A stretch of 63,922 nucleotides of DNA from Sideroxydans sp. (GCA_027310665.1 DAIDAJ010000011.1:1-63922), one strand, 5' to 3'. Shown: positions 1 to 10,156, counted from the stretch's first letter. The notes: generated by a model from the letters alone, not told the origin. Numbers and translations: made by a program.

Positions 1-33
1 TCAAATCTGTGTCCATGCTGTCCTCCGTGTAGT

Positions 34-936
34 CTACTTTTGTACGGTATTTTGCAAAGCGTGACGGATCGCTTCGGGAGCCTTCATGATGTTCATGAAG
101 CTGTTCTTGCCCATCATGCTCAGATCGGGGAAGTCGATCGCGATGCGGAAACGCGCATACAGCGCATAGACTTTGTTGCCCGAGACCAGCACTTCATATG
201 GCAGGTGCGCCGTGGACTTCACATCGTGAAAATCGATCTCGTTCATGATGTATTGGTCGTCCATGTACTTGTTATCGTCGCTACCTTTCATCGCAACGCC
301 GAACACACTCTCCTGCTTGCCCGGAATATCCACGCGGTACACTTTGGACACGCCGTTCTTGTTGCTTGCGAGCTTGCTATCCACCGCCTTTACCGCCTCT
401 TCGTAGCTACCGTATTCCGCAAGCACGCTGGGCTCATCGAAATATTCCATGCCGATGGTATAGTGATATTTGCGAGCCTGCTTTGCCGTCATGCCTTGCG
501 CACCGAACTCCTCCATCTTGCCTAACGCCGTTGCCAGCGATGCCGCCACGCCGCTCAGATCGCCTTTCATGCGATACACATTCGCCATATAAACGGGATT
601 GGTATAACTCACCTGTATGTCTTTGCCGACTTCGGTGATCGCAACCCGCTGCACCGCACCGTATCCGCCAAAATCCGAAGCAGCCGCATTCTTCTTCAAT
701 TCGTCATTGGTGACGATGATGATGTCTGCACCGGCATATGGCGCATATTCTCCGGCCAAGGTGAAGCCGGCCGTCGTCAGCGCCGTTTTCACCTGGGCTG
801 ATTTCTCGGCAACCGTTCCCGCGCTTTTCGAAGCCAGTACAAAAGGCTTGAGTATCACATCGTCGGCCTGTGCGTTTGCGCTAATGAACAGAAACAGTAC
901 CGGCAGCAACATATTTCGTATTGTCATACTCATCAT
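34..936 (-). CDS. exported protein, possibly DUF302-like, unknown function
   Basis: The 300-aa product starts with a clear Sec signal peptide: a hydrophobic stretch at residues 9-20 and a likely cleavage after Ala-Gln-Ala at 22-24. The mature protein should be periplasmic. It has no cysteines or heme motifs. The first half (about residues 30-130) vaguely resembles the DUF302 fold, with a Gly-Phe beta strand after a helix and an Asp-Ile-Ile-Ile-Val strand; this is a weak guess. It lies 34 bases downstream of cysG on the same strand, so it is probably the last gene of the long dsr-cysG transcript. A GGGAGAG ribosome site supports the first ATG, though the ATG at 933 or 927 is also possible. Confidence 0.75.
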   Translation of the reverse strand: MMSMTIRNMLLPVLFLFISANAQADDVILKPFVLASKSAGTVAEKSAQVKTALTTAGFTLAGEYAPYAGADIIIVTNDELKKNAAASDFGGYGAVQRVAITEVGKDIQVSYTNPVYMANVYRMKGDLSGVAASLATALGKMEEFGAQGMTAKQARKYHYTIGMEYFDEPSVLAEYGSYEEAVKAVDSKLASNKNGVSKVYRVDIPGKQESVFGVAMKGSDDNKYMDDQYIMNEIDFHDVKSTAHLPYEVLVSGNKVYALYARFRIAIDFPDLSMMGKNSFMNIMKAPEAIRHALQNTVQK

Positions 937-970
937 TCTCTCCCTGTTGTAATTGGACTATGGCTGCTTG

Positions 971-2350
971 TTATGAGTTGTGCGGGTGGAACCAGGCCAG
1001 CTTTTCTCTGAGTGCGACCACTCCACCGACGATGATCAGCGTCGGCGCGTGCGGCTTTTCGCGCTCGGCGATGCCTGGCAATGTCGCCAGAGTGCCGGTG
1101 AACACGCGCTGGTTCTGCGTGGTTCCCTGTTGCACGATGGCAACCGGTGTGGTGTCTGGCATCCCATGTTTGATCAGTTCGCCGCACAGCGTATCCAATC
1201 CATGCAGCCCCATGTACACCACGACCGTCTGCTTGGGGCGCGCCAGCGCATCCCAGTCCAGATTCATGGTGCCATCCTTCAGGTGGCCGGTAACGAACAT
1301 GCAGGACTGCGCGTAGTCCCGATGCGTAAGCGGGATGCCCGCATATGAGGCCACACCGGAAGCTGCGGTAATGCCAGGTACGACCTGGAACGGAATGCCT
1401 TCTGCTGCAAGGGTCTCGATCTCTTCGCCTCCTCGCCCGAAGATGAACGGATCGCCGCCTTTCAGCCGCACGACGCGCTTACCCTCCTTGGCCAGCCTGA
1501 CCAGCAGTTCGTTGATCTCTTCCTGGCGCAATGTATGGTCGGCGCGTTTCTTGCCGACAAAGATGCGTTCCGCGTCGCGCCGCGTCATCTCGACGATGGG
1601 CTTGGACACGAGGTTGTCATACACCACCACATCCGCTTTCTGCATCAGTCGCAATGCGCGGAAGGTCAGCAAGTCGGGATCGCCGGGGCCAGCACCCACC
1701 AGATACACCTCGCCGCGCTGGATGTTGTCCTCGTTGGCCAGCATCTTTTGCAGCATGGCTTCCGCGCCGGCCTCATCCCCGGTCAGCACCTTCTCGGCGA
1801 CCACGCCTTCCAGCGCGTTCTCCCAGAATATGCGGCGCTTCGCCGGATTGATGACTCTCGTCTTGACCAGCTCGCGGAAGCGTTCGGCAAATGCAGCAAG
1901 TCGGCTGTAGTTTTGAGGAATGATCGTTTCCAGCTTGCCGCGCATCATGCGTGTCAGCACCGGCGATGCGCCGCCACTGGAAAAGGCGATCATCAGCGGA
2001 GAACGGTCGAGGATGGCAGGCATGATGATCGAGCACAACTCGGGGTCGTCGACCACATTGACCGGAATATTGCGCGCTTGCGCCAGTTCGGAGACCAGCT
2101 TGTTGACGCTACGGTCATTGGTCGCAGCAATGATCAGTGTCACACCCTCAAGATGTGATACATCGAATCTCGCAATGACAGGTTGAACGTGTTGTTTCTT
2201 AGCCAGTGCAGGATCGATTTCGGGAGCTACCACGCGCACGATCGCGCCTGCCTCCAGCAACACGCCCGCCTTGCGTTTTGCGACTTCTCCGCCGCCGACC
2301 ACAAGGCACAGCTTGCCTTTGACGTTATGAAATACGGGCAGGAAATCCAC
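971..2350 (-). CDS. cysG: siroheme synthase (trifunctional CysG)
   Basis: 459-aa fusion of the usual CysG length. The N-terminal half is precorrin-2 dehydrogenase/sirohydrochlorin ferrochelatase, with the nucleotide loop [11 protein letters not shown] near residues 19-29. The C-terminal half, from about residue 215, is uroporphyrinogen-III methyltransferase (motif [12 protein letters not shown]). It makes siroheme, the prosthetic group of DsrAB, from uroporphyrinogen III. It starts one base after the DUF4202 gene ends, in the tail of the dsr operon. DsrN in the same operon amidates siroheme, so both steps of cofactor supply are co-transcribed with the enzyme. Identification is secure. Confidence 0.96.
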   Translation of the reverse strand: MDFLPVFHNVKGKLCLVVGGGEVAKRKAGVLLEAGAIVRVVAPEIDPALAKKQHVQPVIARFDVSHLEGVTLIIAATNDRSVNKLVSELAQARNIPVNVVDDPELCSIIMPAILDRSPLMIAFSSGGASPVLTRMMRGKLETIIPQNYSRLAAFAERFRELVKTRVINPAKRRIFWENALEGVVAEKVLTGDEAGAEAMLQKMLANEDNIQRGEVYLVGAGPGDPDLLTFRALRLMQKADVVVYDNLVSKPIVEMTRRDAERIFVGKKRADHTLRQEEINELLVRLAKEGKRVVRLKGGDPFIFGRGGEEIETLAAEGIPFQVVPGITAASGVASYAGIPLTHRDYAQSCMFVTGHLKDGTMNLDWDALARPKQTVVVYMGLHGLDTLCGELIKHGMPDTTPVAIVQQGTTQNQRVFTGTLATLPGIAEREKPHAPTLIIVGGVVALREKLAWFHPHNS

Positions 2351-2351
2351 G

Positions 2352-2954
2352 TTATCCCTTGACCGCTTTGAGAATCAGCGGAACCAGTGCTTCCGGCAAA
2401 GCGATCTTGCCTGCCAATGCGAAATCATGGGCGCGGGAAGACATCTTGTTCCAGGTCTTCTTGATGATCTCGATCCACTTGGTTTCGTCATATTCCGGAT
2501 GGCTGGTTGCGAAACCGATCATGTAATACTCGATGAACACCAGATCCACCACGTCCTCCATCAACTGTGTCTCCGGATTGACCTTGAGCGCCTTCTTGCC
2601 GACGATGGTCTTCACGCGCTCAATCATCTCGTCGTCGTAGCCGACCTGCTTCATCAGATTGCCGGCGGTCTCGGCGTGGAATTTGTACAGTCCGGTGCGC
2701 CATTGCAGATAGCCATTTCGATCCATGGGGAAGTTGCTGCGCGGGCTCTTCCAACGCTGGATATGCTGGGCACGCACGGCCAGTTTCACCGCCTCCGATG
2801 CGTCCGGCGCATAACGTTCCTGCATCTCGGTCATGCGTTGCGCGTAGAGAAGTTCTTTCGGATATTCCTTGCCATTTGCTACTTCCTTGTTCGGATCTTC
2901 GGCATTCGCCTTGTCAAAGGCCGCGATGGCGGCCTGGTAGAGTTGCTGTGTCAT
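2352..2954 (-). CDS. DUF4202 family protein
   Basis: 200-aa soluble protein with the characteristic DUF4202 blocks: [13 protein letters not shown] near residue 33, [19 protein letters not shown] near 81-99, and a C-terminal [15 protein letters not shown] block. The conserved His, Arg and Trp residues suggest ligand or metal binding, but no biochemical function is established for the family. Its start overlaps the stop of dsrN by four bases (ATGA), and it is followed directly by cysG. That places it in siroheme/siroheme-amide supply or in dsr function more generally; this is inference from position only. Confidence 0.9.
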   Translation of the reverse strand: MTQQLYQAAIAAFDKANAEDPNKEVANGKEYPKELLYAQRMTEMQERYAPDASEAVKLAVRAQHIQRWKSPRSNFPMDRNGYLQWRTGLYKFHAETAGNLMKQVGYDDEMIERVKTIVGKKALKVNPETQLMEDVVDLVFIEYYMIGFATSHPEYDETKWIEIIKKTWNKMSSRAHDFALAGKIALPEALVPLILKAVKG

Positions 2955-4360
2955 AGTGCTTTCTCAGTGTTGGTTGATGTCGCTACTGTGTGCTGCTCCT
3001 TGCATCGGCGCACAAAAGCGACGAAGCGGGTAGCCCAATAGCAACTGCCGATGGTACGCAGGTGGGTATAGGACGCCAACAGGTTATGAACGATCAGCCC
3101 GTCCCGAACTCCATCGATGCCGTATCCACGCTCGACATGGTAAGCGAAGCGGCTATCTGGCGGAAGATTCTCCAGGCTGGAGTAATGAAACTCGTGCGCC
3201 TTGATCTGCTTCGCAGGTGTATTCGGCCTTGGCCAGGGATGTGCTTCATCTTCCTTGAGATGGACGTAGCCGCGACCAATCGGTTTGTCGTGCATCTTCA
3301 CATCGCCGGGTATCGCCCCGACCATCCGGTAAGTCTGTCCCTGATACTCGATACCACGCGACAGATACATCAATCCGCCGCATTCCGCATAGGCTGGCAT
3401 ACCGCCTTCGATGGCTGTTTTGATCTGGGAACGCAATGCCGCATTCGCTTCCAGCTCGGTGGCGCATGTTTCCGGGAAGCCGCCCCCGATATAGAGTCCG
3501 TCCACTTCCGGCAATTGTGCATCGCGCAAGGTATCGAACGGCACCAGCTCCGCCCCTGCGGCCTCCAATGCATCGAGATCGTCTGCGTAGTAGAAACCGA
3601 AGGAGCGGTCTCGTGCGATGCCGATACGCACTTTTTCGCCGCAGGGCAAGGGGCTCACTTCGGCCTTGTGCGGGATGGCCAGAGGTTCTTTTTCAGTCAG
3701 CACGAGCAATTTGTCGAGATCGACCTGTTCCGCAATGGCCTCGCCGATCTGCTTGATTTTAGACGTGGCCACATGAGACTCATTGCTGGGCATCAGGCCG
3801 AGATGGCGTTCGACGATGCTCAGTCGCTCGTCGTGATGGATCGCGCCGACCACCGGCACATCGGTGTAATGCTCAAGGACGGCGCGCAGCTTGGATTCGT
3901 GTCGGCTGCCGCCCAGATTATTGAGGATGATCCCGGCGATATTGATATCGCGGTCGAATGCCTGGTAACCGAGGATCAGCGGTGCGATGCCGCGTGTCAT
4001 GCCGCGCGCGTCGATCACCAGCATCACCGGCAGGTCCAGCAATTTAGCCAGCGCTGCGTTGCTGTTGCTGCCGTCCAGCGCCAAGCCGTCGTACAGCCCC
4101 TTGTTGCCCTCGACGAGATTCACTTCCGCGCTATGGCGCGCGAAAGTGGCGACGATGTCGTCGTTTTCCATCAGATACAGATCGAGATTGCGGCAGGCAT
4201 GACCGGCGGCCTGGCTGAGCCACATCGGGTCGATGTAGTCGGGACCTTTCTTGAACGGCTGCACAACATGACCGCGCGCCGCAAGCGCCGCGCACAGCCC
4301 GATGCTGACCATGGTTTTCCCGGAGGATTTATGTGCTGCCGAGATCAGCATACGGTTCAT
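2951..4360 (-). CDS. dsrN: DsrN, siroheme amidase (cobyrinate a,c-diamide synthase family)
   Basis: 469-aa glutamine-dependent amidotransferase. The N-terminal ATPase domain begins SAAHKSSGKT (P-loop). The C-terminal class I glutaminase domain carries YAECGGLMYL with the expected catalytic cysteine. In sulfur oxidisers DsrN converts siroheme to siro(heme)amide, the cofactor of reverse-type DsrAB. An upstream in-frame ATG (4381) would overlap dsrP, but the ATG at 4360 is preceded by a strong GGAGG at good spacing and begins MNRMLISAAHK like the family, so I chose it. The stop overlaps the DUF4202 start. Confidence 0.94.
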   Translation of the reverse strand: MNRMLISAAHKSSGKTMVSIGLCAALAARGHVVQPFKKGPDYIDPMWLSQAAGHACRNLDLYLMENDDIVATFARHSAEVNLVEGNKGLYDGLALDGSNSNAALAKLLDLPVMLVIDARGMTRGIAPLILGYQAFDRDINIAGIILNNLGGSRHESKLRAVLEHYTDVPVVGAIHHDERLSIVERHLGLMPSNESHVATSKIKQIGEAIAEQVDLDKLLVLTEKEPLAIPHKAEVSPLPCGEKVRIGIARDRSFGFYYADDLDALEAAGAELVPFDTLRDAQLPEVDGLYIGGGFPETCATELEANAALRSQIKTAIEGGMPAYAECGGLMYLSRGIEYQGQTYRMVGAIPGDVKMHDKPIGRGYVHLKEDEAHPWPRPNTPAKQIKAHEFHYSSLENLPPDSRFAYHVERGYGIDGVRDGLIVHNLLASYTHLRTIGSCYWATRFVAFVRRCKEQHTVATSTNTEKAL

Positions 4361-4377
4361 GGCAGCCTCCTGCAGTG

Positions 4378-5565
4378 TCAATCTGCTACGTAGGGTTTGT
4401 CATGGGGCATGAAATCCAGCACGCGCACGCCGACAGTGGTGATCACGAAAGCGATTGCCAGACCGCCGATACCCAGCAGGAATTCGTAGATGGATGGATG
4501 ATATGATGCGATCTGTCCGTCACCGAAGGTGCTTTTGACCTCGAAGCCCGGGAAGATATCGAGCGGAAAAGCCTGTCCGCCGATGATGAATACATACAGC
4601 AGCGACAAGGCGCCCAAAACCACCAGCATTGACGCCGCCATGACGCACTTGCCTTTGCCCAGACCGGGCACGTAGATCAACAACAACGGCAACAGATTGC
4701 CGATCAAGATGTACCCCCACCAGAACAGATCCGGGAAGACACCTCCATCGCGCAGGATGAAGTTCTCAAAGGCGGATTTGTGCGCGAAATACAGATTGGT
4801 CATATGGTAAATGGCTACCATATACAGCGAACCGATGATGAACACCCCGAGCAGGTTCTTCTTGCGCCGCAGAATGTCGGCATCAAGCGTCTTTTCGTTC
4901 CAGGCATAGATCACGGTCTGCACCACATGGAACACGGCCAAGCCCCAAGCGAACGACAACACGATGAACATCGGTGGCAGGATGGCCGAGCCGTATGCCT
5001 GTCGCGCAGTCAGAAACGCAAAGATCAGGCCGGTACCGGTGGTCAGGATGAAACGCCAGGCGAAAACAGCCAATCCTGCTGTTTTGTTCCAGGGATTCAT
5101 ACGGCGTTCCATCATCGTCCACAGATAGATGATCACCAGCGAGAACATGCCCGAGTACAAGACCACATTCCAGGCAAATACCGAGGTGAGATTGAAATTG
5201 GTCGCCGCCACGATGATGCGGTCCGGTCTGCCCAGATCCAGCATCAATACGGTCAGGCCGCCTGCCAGCATGGCAATGGACAGCAGACTGGCCAGAGGCG
5301 CACGCGCCTTGTAGATGGCCTTGCCGAACACCGATCCGATTGAAGCGACGTTAAGCACCCCGGACGCGGCTACGATCAGAAAGATCGCGAATACATGCGG
5401 AAGGCCCCACACGATCTGGTTGTTCATGCCGGTGATGATGTGACCGTGCGATTCCATCATGTGTACGGCATACAGACCGGCCATAACGACCAGACCGGCA
5501 ATAGCAAGCAGCACGTAGTACAAACGGTTCTTGGCACGCAATGCGTAAAGATCAGCCATGTTCAA
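4378..5565 (-). CDS. dsrP: DsrP, NrfD-like membrane subunit of DsrMKJOP
   Basis: 395-aa integral membrane protein of the NrfD/PsrC family with about ten hydrophobic segments. It carries the quinone-interacting membrane part of the JOP module of DsrMKJOP and exchanges electrons between the periplasmic DsrO/DsrJ and the quinone pool. The start overlaps the dsrO stop by four bases, so translation is coupled. A second ATG two codons in (MADLYALRAKN) is an alternative start. Family and context agree fully. Confidence 0.95.
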   Translation of the reverse strand: MNMADLYALRAKNRLYYVLLAIAGLVVMAGLYAVHMMESHGHIITGMNNQIVWGLPHVFAIFLIVAASGVLNVASIGSVFGKAIYKARAPLASLLSIAMLAGGLTVLMLDLGRPDRIIVAATNFNLTSVFAWNVVLYSGMFSLVIIYLWTMMERRMNPWNKTAGLAVFAWRFILTTGTGLIFAFLTARQAYGSAILPPMFIVLSFAWGLAVFHVVQTVIYAWNEKTLDADILRRKKNLLGVFIIGSLYMVAIYHMTNLYFAHKSAFENFILRDGGVFPDLFWWGYILIGNLLPLLLIYVPGLGKGKCVMAASMLVVLGALSLLYVFIIGGQAFPLDIFPGFEVKSTFGDGQIASYHPSIYEFLLGIGGLAIAFVITTVGVRVLDFMPHDKPYVAD

Positions 5566-6278
5566 AGTCCTTGGTAACGGATGCCAGGATTCAACTGCAT
5601 ATCGGCACGTATCTGAACCGATGCGACGCTGCGCAACTTCTGGGCTATCTCACTGTTCGCATCATTCAGATTGCCGAACAGGATGGCTTTGTTCGGGCAC
5701 GCTTGCGCGCACGCAGGTTGTTGTCCCTTGTCGATGCGGTGCACGCACATGGTGCAGGACTCGACCGTGCCCTTGCCGCGCGGCACGTCCGGATTCTGGT
5801 CATGCAGCGGCTCATGCACGAAGGAGCGGGCCTTGTACGGACAGGCCATCATGCAATAGCGGCAACCGATGCAACGATGCTTGTCCACCAGAACGATCCC
5901 GTCCGCACGCTTGAACGAAGCTCCTGTCGGGCAAACATCCACACAGGGCGGCTCCTCGCAATGCTGGCACATCATGGGCAGCGATGTTTCGTGTCCGCTG
6001 CTGATATCCTTGATATCGATCTTGCGCATCCATTGTGAATCGGTAGGTAACGTCCCTCCCGACAATCCATTCTCCTTGTTGCATGCTGTGACGCAATCGT
6101 TGCAGCCGGTCTTGCACTGTGCAGTATCGATCAGCATGCCCCAGCGCACCTTGCTGCTGGCCGCTTCCGTTTTGCCGTGCGCCGTATCGAACAACAGCAT
6201 GCCCGGCGCGATGGCGACTGCTGCCGCGCCGAGGGACGTCTTCAGGAACTGCCTGCGTTGTGTATCGAGATCGCTCAT
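5562..6278 (-). CDS. dsrO: DsrO, periplasmic iron-sulfur subunit with Tat signal
   Basis: 238-aa ferredoxin-type protein. The N-terminus has a twin-arginine signal (RRQFLK at residues 8-13, then a hydrophobic stretch ending near an Ala-His-Gly site), so it is exported folded. The body has the cysteine groups of a four-cluster DMSO-reductase-B-type ferredoxin, for example CQHCEEPPCVDVCPTG and CIGCRYCMMACPYKARS, plus CTMCVHRI. It connects triheme DsrJ with DsrP. It overlaps dsrJ and dsrP by four bases each. Confidence 0.95.
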   Translation of the reverse strand: MSDLDTQRRQFLKTSLGAAAVAIAPGMLLFDTAHGKTEAASSKVRWGMLIDTAQCKTGCNDCVTACNKENGLSGGTLPTDSQWMRKIDIKDISSGHETSLPMMCQHCEEPPCVDVCPTGASFKRADGIVLVDKHRCIGCRYCMMACPYKARSFVHEPLHDQNPDVPRGKGTVESCTMCVHRIDKGQQPACAQACPNKAILFGNLNDANSEIAQKLRSVASVQIRADMQLNPGIRYQGL

Positions 6279-6643
6279 TTCTCATCCTTCTTCGCGAGCG
6301 CTACCCTGCGTTTGCTGGCATGGCATTCGAAGCAATCAATCTTTACCGCCTCGTAACGGTGGCAACCGGCACAGAAGCTGTCCTCGCGCGCGATCACGCT
6401 GTCGTCTTTCAGGCTGGCATGGCATTCCACGCAGTTCTTCAGGCTGATCTGCTCGTCGCGTATCCCCTTGCGCACCGCCTCGTCGCGTTGATGTATGAGC
6501 AGGTGCATATGGTTCTTGCGCATCCACTGGGGGTCTCGTACACACTGCCCGCCCTTGCCGATATCCAGCTTGGGCGCATTCGCCTCGGTAGCCCAGGCCA
6601 GCGGGATGCAAAGGCAAAGCAACAGAGAGACGAGCAGCTTCAT
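6275..6643 (-). CDS. dsrJ: DsrJ, triheme cytochrome c
   Basis: 122-aa periplasmic cytochrome with a Sec signal peptide (residues 1-18, cleavage after Ala-Trp-Ala). Three CxxCH heme motifs lie at Cys71, Cys91 and Cys104. Cys34, in the context GGQCVRDPQWMRKNHM, sits where the unusual axial cysteine ligand of one heme is found in Allochromatium vinosum DsrJ, and His45 follows. The longer upstream reading frame is not used: the ATG at 6643 shares its A with the dsrL stop codon and begins a proper signal peptide. Confidence 0.94.
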   Translation of the reverse strand: MKLLVSLLLCLCIPLAWATEANAPKLDIGKGGQCVRDPQWMRKNHMHLLIHQRDEAVRKGIRDEQISLKNCVECHASLKDDSVIAREDSFCAGCHRYEAVKIDCFECHASKRRVALAKKDEK

Positions 6644-8610
6644 TATTCGCCCAGACCCATTTGGATGTAGCCAGTCGGACATACATCGGCACAGATGTGG
6701 CAGCCGATGCATTTGTCGTAGTCGGTGGCCACGTAACGACCCAAGGTAGACTCGGTCTTCTTGACGCGGTAGACGGCGGTCTGCGGGCAATACACGACAC
6801 AGTTATCGCACTCGAAGCACATGCCGCAGCTCATGCAACGTTTGGCTTCGGCAACGGTTTGTTTCTCATCCAGCACTCCCAATCGATCCTGGAAGTTGCC
6901 CAATGCACTTTCCTTATCAAGTGTGGTCACCGCTCGTTGGTTGCGAGCCACATAAGAGAAGTGTCCGAGGAACAGCTTGTCGTGCGGGATGATGTAACGG
7001 TCGGAACGGTTATCGAAATTGTGTACCGCGGCGTTGGAATCGCACGTGCCGCGCATCGGCTCGTGATTTTCCTTGGGTTCGAGGCCTTTTTCCGCCAATT
7101 TCCTGATCAGGTCGAATTGGTGCGCGTCGATCTTGGGACGTTTTTCCAATTCCTGGCCGTTCATATAGTGATGGATACCGTCGGCCGCGATGGAGCCGTG
7201 TCCAATAGCGGTGGTGAGCAGATGTGGGCGAATCACGTCGCCGCCGGCGAATACACCGGGCTGTCCGTTCACCACGTAATTGCGGTCCGTCGAGACGGCA
7301 CCCTTGCCGTTGTTGAATTGCTCCAGTCCGGTGAAATCGACCGCCTGGCCGATCGCAGAAACGATCAGATCGGCTTCGATGTCATGTTCGCTGCCTTCGA
7401 TGTTCTTGATCTCCAGTTTGCCGCCCGCCATCTTGGCTTCGCACTTCGCCACTCTTAGCGCAGTAGCGCGGCCATTTGCATCGCGCACGATACCGACCGG
7501 TGCCAGGCTGCCAATGATCTGGATGCCCTCGGCCAGCGCCTGTTCTATCTCGTGCTTGTTGGCCTGCATCTTGTCGATGTTGAAGATGGAAGTCAGCGTG
7601 ACGTCAGCGCCTTGCTTCACGGAAATATCCGCGACATCGTGTGCCAATCGTCCGGCGATGGCGAGTTCGGCATCGGTCGGCTTGGCATGCTTGATGTGGC
7701 CGAGACGGCGCGCGACTGTCGCCACGTCGATGGAGGTATCACCACCGCCGACCACCACCACGCGCTTGCCTACATGCTGCAGACGCCCGTCGTTAAAGGC
7801 TTTCAGGAAAGCGGTCGCAGTCACCACATTGGGGGCCGCACTGTCCGCGATCGGCAGGGCACGACCGGCCTGAGCCCCCATGCCGAGGAACACCGCGTCG
7901 AAATCCTTGCGGATCTGTTCCATGGTGATGTCGGTACCTACGCGTGTCTTCATGCGTGTTTTCACACCCAGATCGAGAATCCGCTGGATTTCCGCGTCCA
8001 GTACATCGCGCGGAGTACGGAAGCCCGGAATGCCGTAGCGCATCATCCCGCCCAGGAATTCATGTTCATCGAACACGGTAACTTCGTGTCCTTTCAGCGC
8101 CAATTGATAGGCGCAGGACAAACCGGCCGGGCCAGCACCGAGGATGGCAACTTTCTTGCCGGTCGTGTGCGCGGGTTTGTTGAACTTGAGCTTGTTGGCG
8201 ATCGCATATTCGCCCAGGAAATGTTCGACCGAATTGATGCCGACGTGGTCTTCCACTTCGTTGCGGTTGCAACCTGTCTCGCACGGTGCCGGGCATACGC
8301 GTCCCATCACCGACGGGAACGGGTTGGCCTCGGTCAAACGACGCCATGCGTATTCTTGCCAAGCCATCGTCGGTTTTCCGTCGGCGCCGACGGGCGGCTT
8401 TTCTGTGCCGCGCACGATGGCCAGATAGCCCCGGATGTCCTCACCGGCCGGACAGCTGCCCTGGCATGGCGGTGTGGACTGTATATAGGTCGGGCACTTG
8501 TAGGTATAGCTGGCCTGGAAGATTTTCTCGTTCAGGCGGCGGACTTTATTGTCTCCATCCTTGTAACGACGGAATGTGATTTTCTGGGGGGTTTCGCTCA
8601 CTACTGACAT
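6643..8610 (-). CDS. dsrL: DsrL, iron-sulfur flavoprotein NAD(P)H oxidoreductase
   Basis: 655-aa protein related to the small subunit of glutamate synthase. The N-terminal cluster site reads CPTYIQSTPPCQGSCPAG. FAD- and NAD(P)-binding Rossmann folds follow (VAILGAGPAGLS near residue 150, VVVVGGGDTS near 290). A C-terminal ferredoxin-like region has CMSCGMCFECDNCVVYCP and CIGCHICADVCPTG. In sulfur oxidisers DsrL accepts electrons from DsrAB and passes them to NAD(P)+, and it is required for stored-sulfur oxidation. Its presence with dsrEFH marks the pathway as oxidative. No residue loss is visible. Confidence 0.96.
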   Translation of the reverse strand: MSVVSETPQKITFRRYKDGDNKVRRLNEKIFQASYTYKCPTYIQSTPPCQGSCPAGEDIRGYLAIVRGTEKPPVGADGKPTMAWQEYAWRRLTEANPFPSVMGRVCPAPCETGCNRNEVEDHVGINSVEHFLGEYAIANKLKFNKPAHTTGKKVAILGAGPAGLSCAYQLALKGHEVTVFDEHEFLGGMMRYGIPGFRTPRDVLDAEIQRILDLGVKTRMKTRVGTDITMEQIRKDFDAVFLGMGAQAGRALPIADSAAPNVVTATAFLKAFNDGRLQHVGKRVVVVGGGDTSIDVATVARRLGHIKHAKPTDAELAIAGRLAHDVADISVKQGADVTLTSIFNIDKMQANKHEIEQALAEGIQIIGSLAPVGIVRDANGRATALRVAKCEAKMAGGKLEIKNIEGSEHDIEADLIVSAIGQAVDFTGLEQFNNGKGAVSTDRNYVVNGQPGVFAGGDVIRPHLLTTAIGHGSIAADGIHHYMNGQELEKRPKIDAHQFDLIRKLAEKGLEPKENHEPMRGTCDSNAAVHNFDNRSDRYIIPHDKLFLGHFSYVARNQRAVTTLDKESALGNFQDRLGVLDEKQTVAEAKRCMSCGMCFECDNCVVYCPQTAVYRVKKTESTLGRYVATDYDKCIGCHICADVCPTGYIQMGLGE

Positions 8611-8625
8611 TTGCCTATCTCCTCT

Positions 8626-10155
8626 TTATTTCGGTCCTAACTGGATCGCGTTGCTAACCAGTTGATGCACACCGCCCACCATCTTCCTGTCGAAACCGTA
8701 GATGGGCATTATTTTGGTAAATTGAGCCTTGCAGATGGCGCAAATGGTCGCCATGAAATTGACGCCATGTTCATCGACTGCCTGCTGCAATACTTCCATG
8801 CGCGGCAGCGCCCCCTTGACGCGCAGTTCGAGCAGATCGTCGGTCAGCAGTCCACCGCCGCCGCCGCAACAGAATGTCTGTTCACGCGTGGTGCTGGGCG
8901 CCATCTCGACGAAATTGTTGGCGACCGCCCTGATGATATTGCGCGGGATCTCGAATTGGCCGCCGGGCAGATCGCCCATGCGCGAGCCGCGCGCCACGTT
9001 GCAGGAATCGTGGAATGTGATGATGTGTTTGTCGTTCGCCGATTTGTCAAAGGTCAGACGGTTATCCTGAATCATGTCCCAAGTGAACTCGCAGATATGA
9101 GCGGGTTGCTTGTAGCGATGATCCAGTTGCTTTTGCAACATCTGGGCAAAATGGTCGTTGGCGTCAGCCCCTTCCCCGACTCCGGTCAGGGTATTCCAGA
9201 AGCTGTACGCTACACGCCATGCATGGCCGCATTCTCCGACCACGATGCGTTTAACGCCCAATTCCAGCGCTGCCTGGCGGATGCGCAGCGCAATGGTGCG
9301 CAGTTGATCGTAATTGCCGATGAACATGCCGAAATTGCCCGCCTCTGACGACATCGACGAGAGTGTCCAGCTGGTGCCGGTGGCATGAAATACTTTCGCG
9401 TAACCGATCAGGCTGTCGATATGAGGCTCGGCAAAAAAATCAGCAGACGGCGTGATGAGCAGCACTTCTGCACCTTTCACGTCCATCGGAAAGCGCACAT
9501 CGAAGCCGGTAGCATCTTTTACGTCTTCTTCCAGACCCTCCAGCGTATCGCGCAATGCCGGACCCGGCAGGCCGAGATTGTTGCCGATCTTGTGTACCTT
9601 GCCGATGATCTCGTTGGAATATTTCTGTCCGTAACCGACGGTATCGAGTATCTCGCGCGCGGCCATGGTGATTTCGGCAGTGTCGATGCCGTAGGGACAG
9701 AACACCGAGCAGCGGCGGCATTCGGAACACTGATTGAAATAGTTGTACCACTCGTCCAGCACTTCGCGCGTCAGATCGCGCGCACCGACCAGTTTGGGGA
9801 ACAGCTTGCCGGGCAAGGTAAAGTAGCGGCGATAGACGCTGCGTAGCAGGTCCTGGCGCGCCACCGGCATGTTCTTCGGGTCTTGCGTGCCGATGAAATA
9901 ATGGCATTTGTCGGAGCAAGCGCCGCAATGCATGCAGGCATCCATGAATACTTTTAGCGAACGGTATCTGGACAGCAAATCACCCATCTTGCCGATGGCA
10001 CGGTCATGCCAGTCTTCCACCAGCTGGCCGGGGAAGCCGAGCGCTTCATTGAGCTTCTCACCTGCAACAAATGGCCCCTTCCCTTCCATCGCACCGGGCT
10101 TCAACGCGGGGATGAGGGGGATGACGCGATAGGCCGGTGCTGTAATGTCCGCCAT
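8626..10155 (-). CDS. dsrK: DsrK, HdrD-like catalytic subunit of DsrMKJOP
   Basis: 509-aa cytoplasmic iron-sulfur protein. Two classical [4Fe-4S] sites (CMHCGACSDKC at residues 74-84 and CSECRRCSVFCPYG) are followed by CCG-type cysteine-rich regions, including FCCGGGGG, for the non-cubane cluster known from heterodisulfide reductase. It acts on the DsrC trisulfide/disulfide and passes electrons to heme-b DsrM. The ATG lies one base after the dsrM stop. The Isp2 protein at 55273-56535 is a second member of this superfamily in the same window. Confidence 0.95.
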   Translation of the reverse strand: MADITAPAYRVIPLIPALKPGAMEGKGPFVAGEKLNEALGFPGQLVEDWHDRAIGKMGDLLSRYRSLKVFMDACMHCGACSDKCHYFIGTQDPKNMPVARQDLLRSVYRRYFTLPGKLFPKLVGARDLTREVLDEWYNYFNQCSECRRCSVFCPYGIDTAEITMAAREILDTVGYGQKYSNEIIGKVHKIGNNLGLPGPALRDTLEGLEEDVKDATGFDVRFPMDVKGAEVLLITPSADFFAEPHIDSLIGYAKVFHATGTSWTLSSMSSEAGNFGMFIGNYDQLRTIALRIRQAALELGVKRIVVGECGHAWRVAYSFWNTLTGVGEGADANDHFAQMLQKQLDHRYKQPAHICEFTWDMIQDNRLTFDKSANDKHIITFHDSCNVARGSRMGDLPGGQFEIPRNIIRAVANNFVEMAPSTTREQTFCCGGGGGLLTDDLLELRVKGALPRMEVLQQAVDEHGVNFMATICAICKAQFTKIMPIYGFDRKMVGGVHQLVSNAIQLGPK

Positions 10156-10156
10156 G

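Noticed and set aside
2990-4393. 467-codon plus-strand frame opposite dsrN
   Set aside because: DsrN is unambiguous on the minus strand. The antisense frame lacks a ribosome site and domain features.
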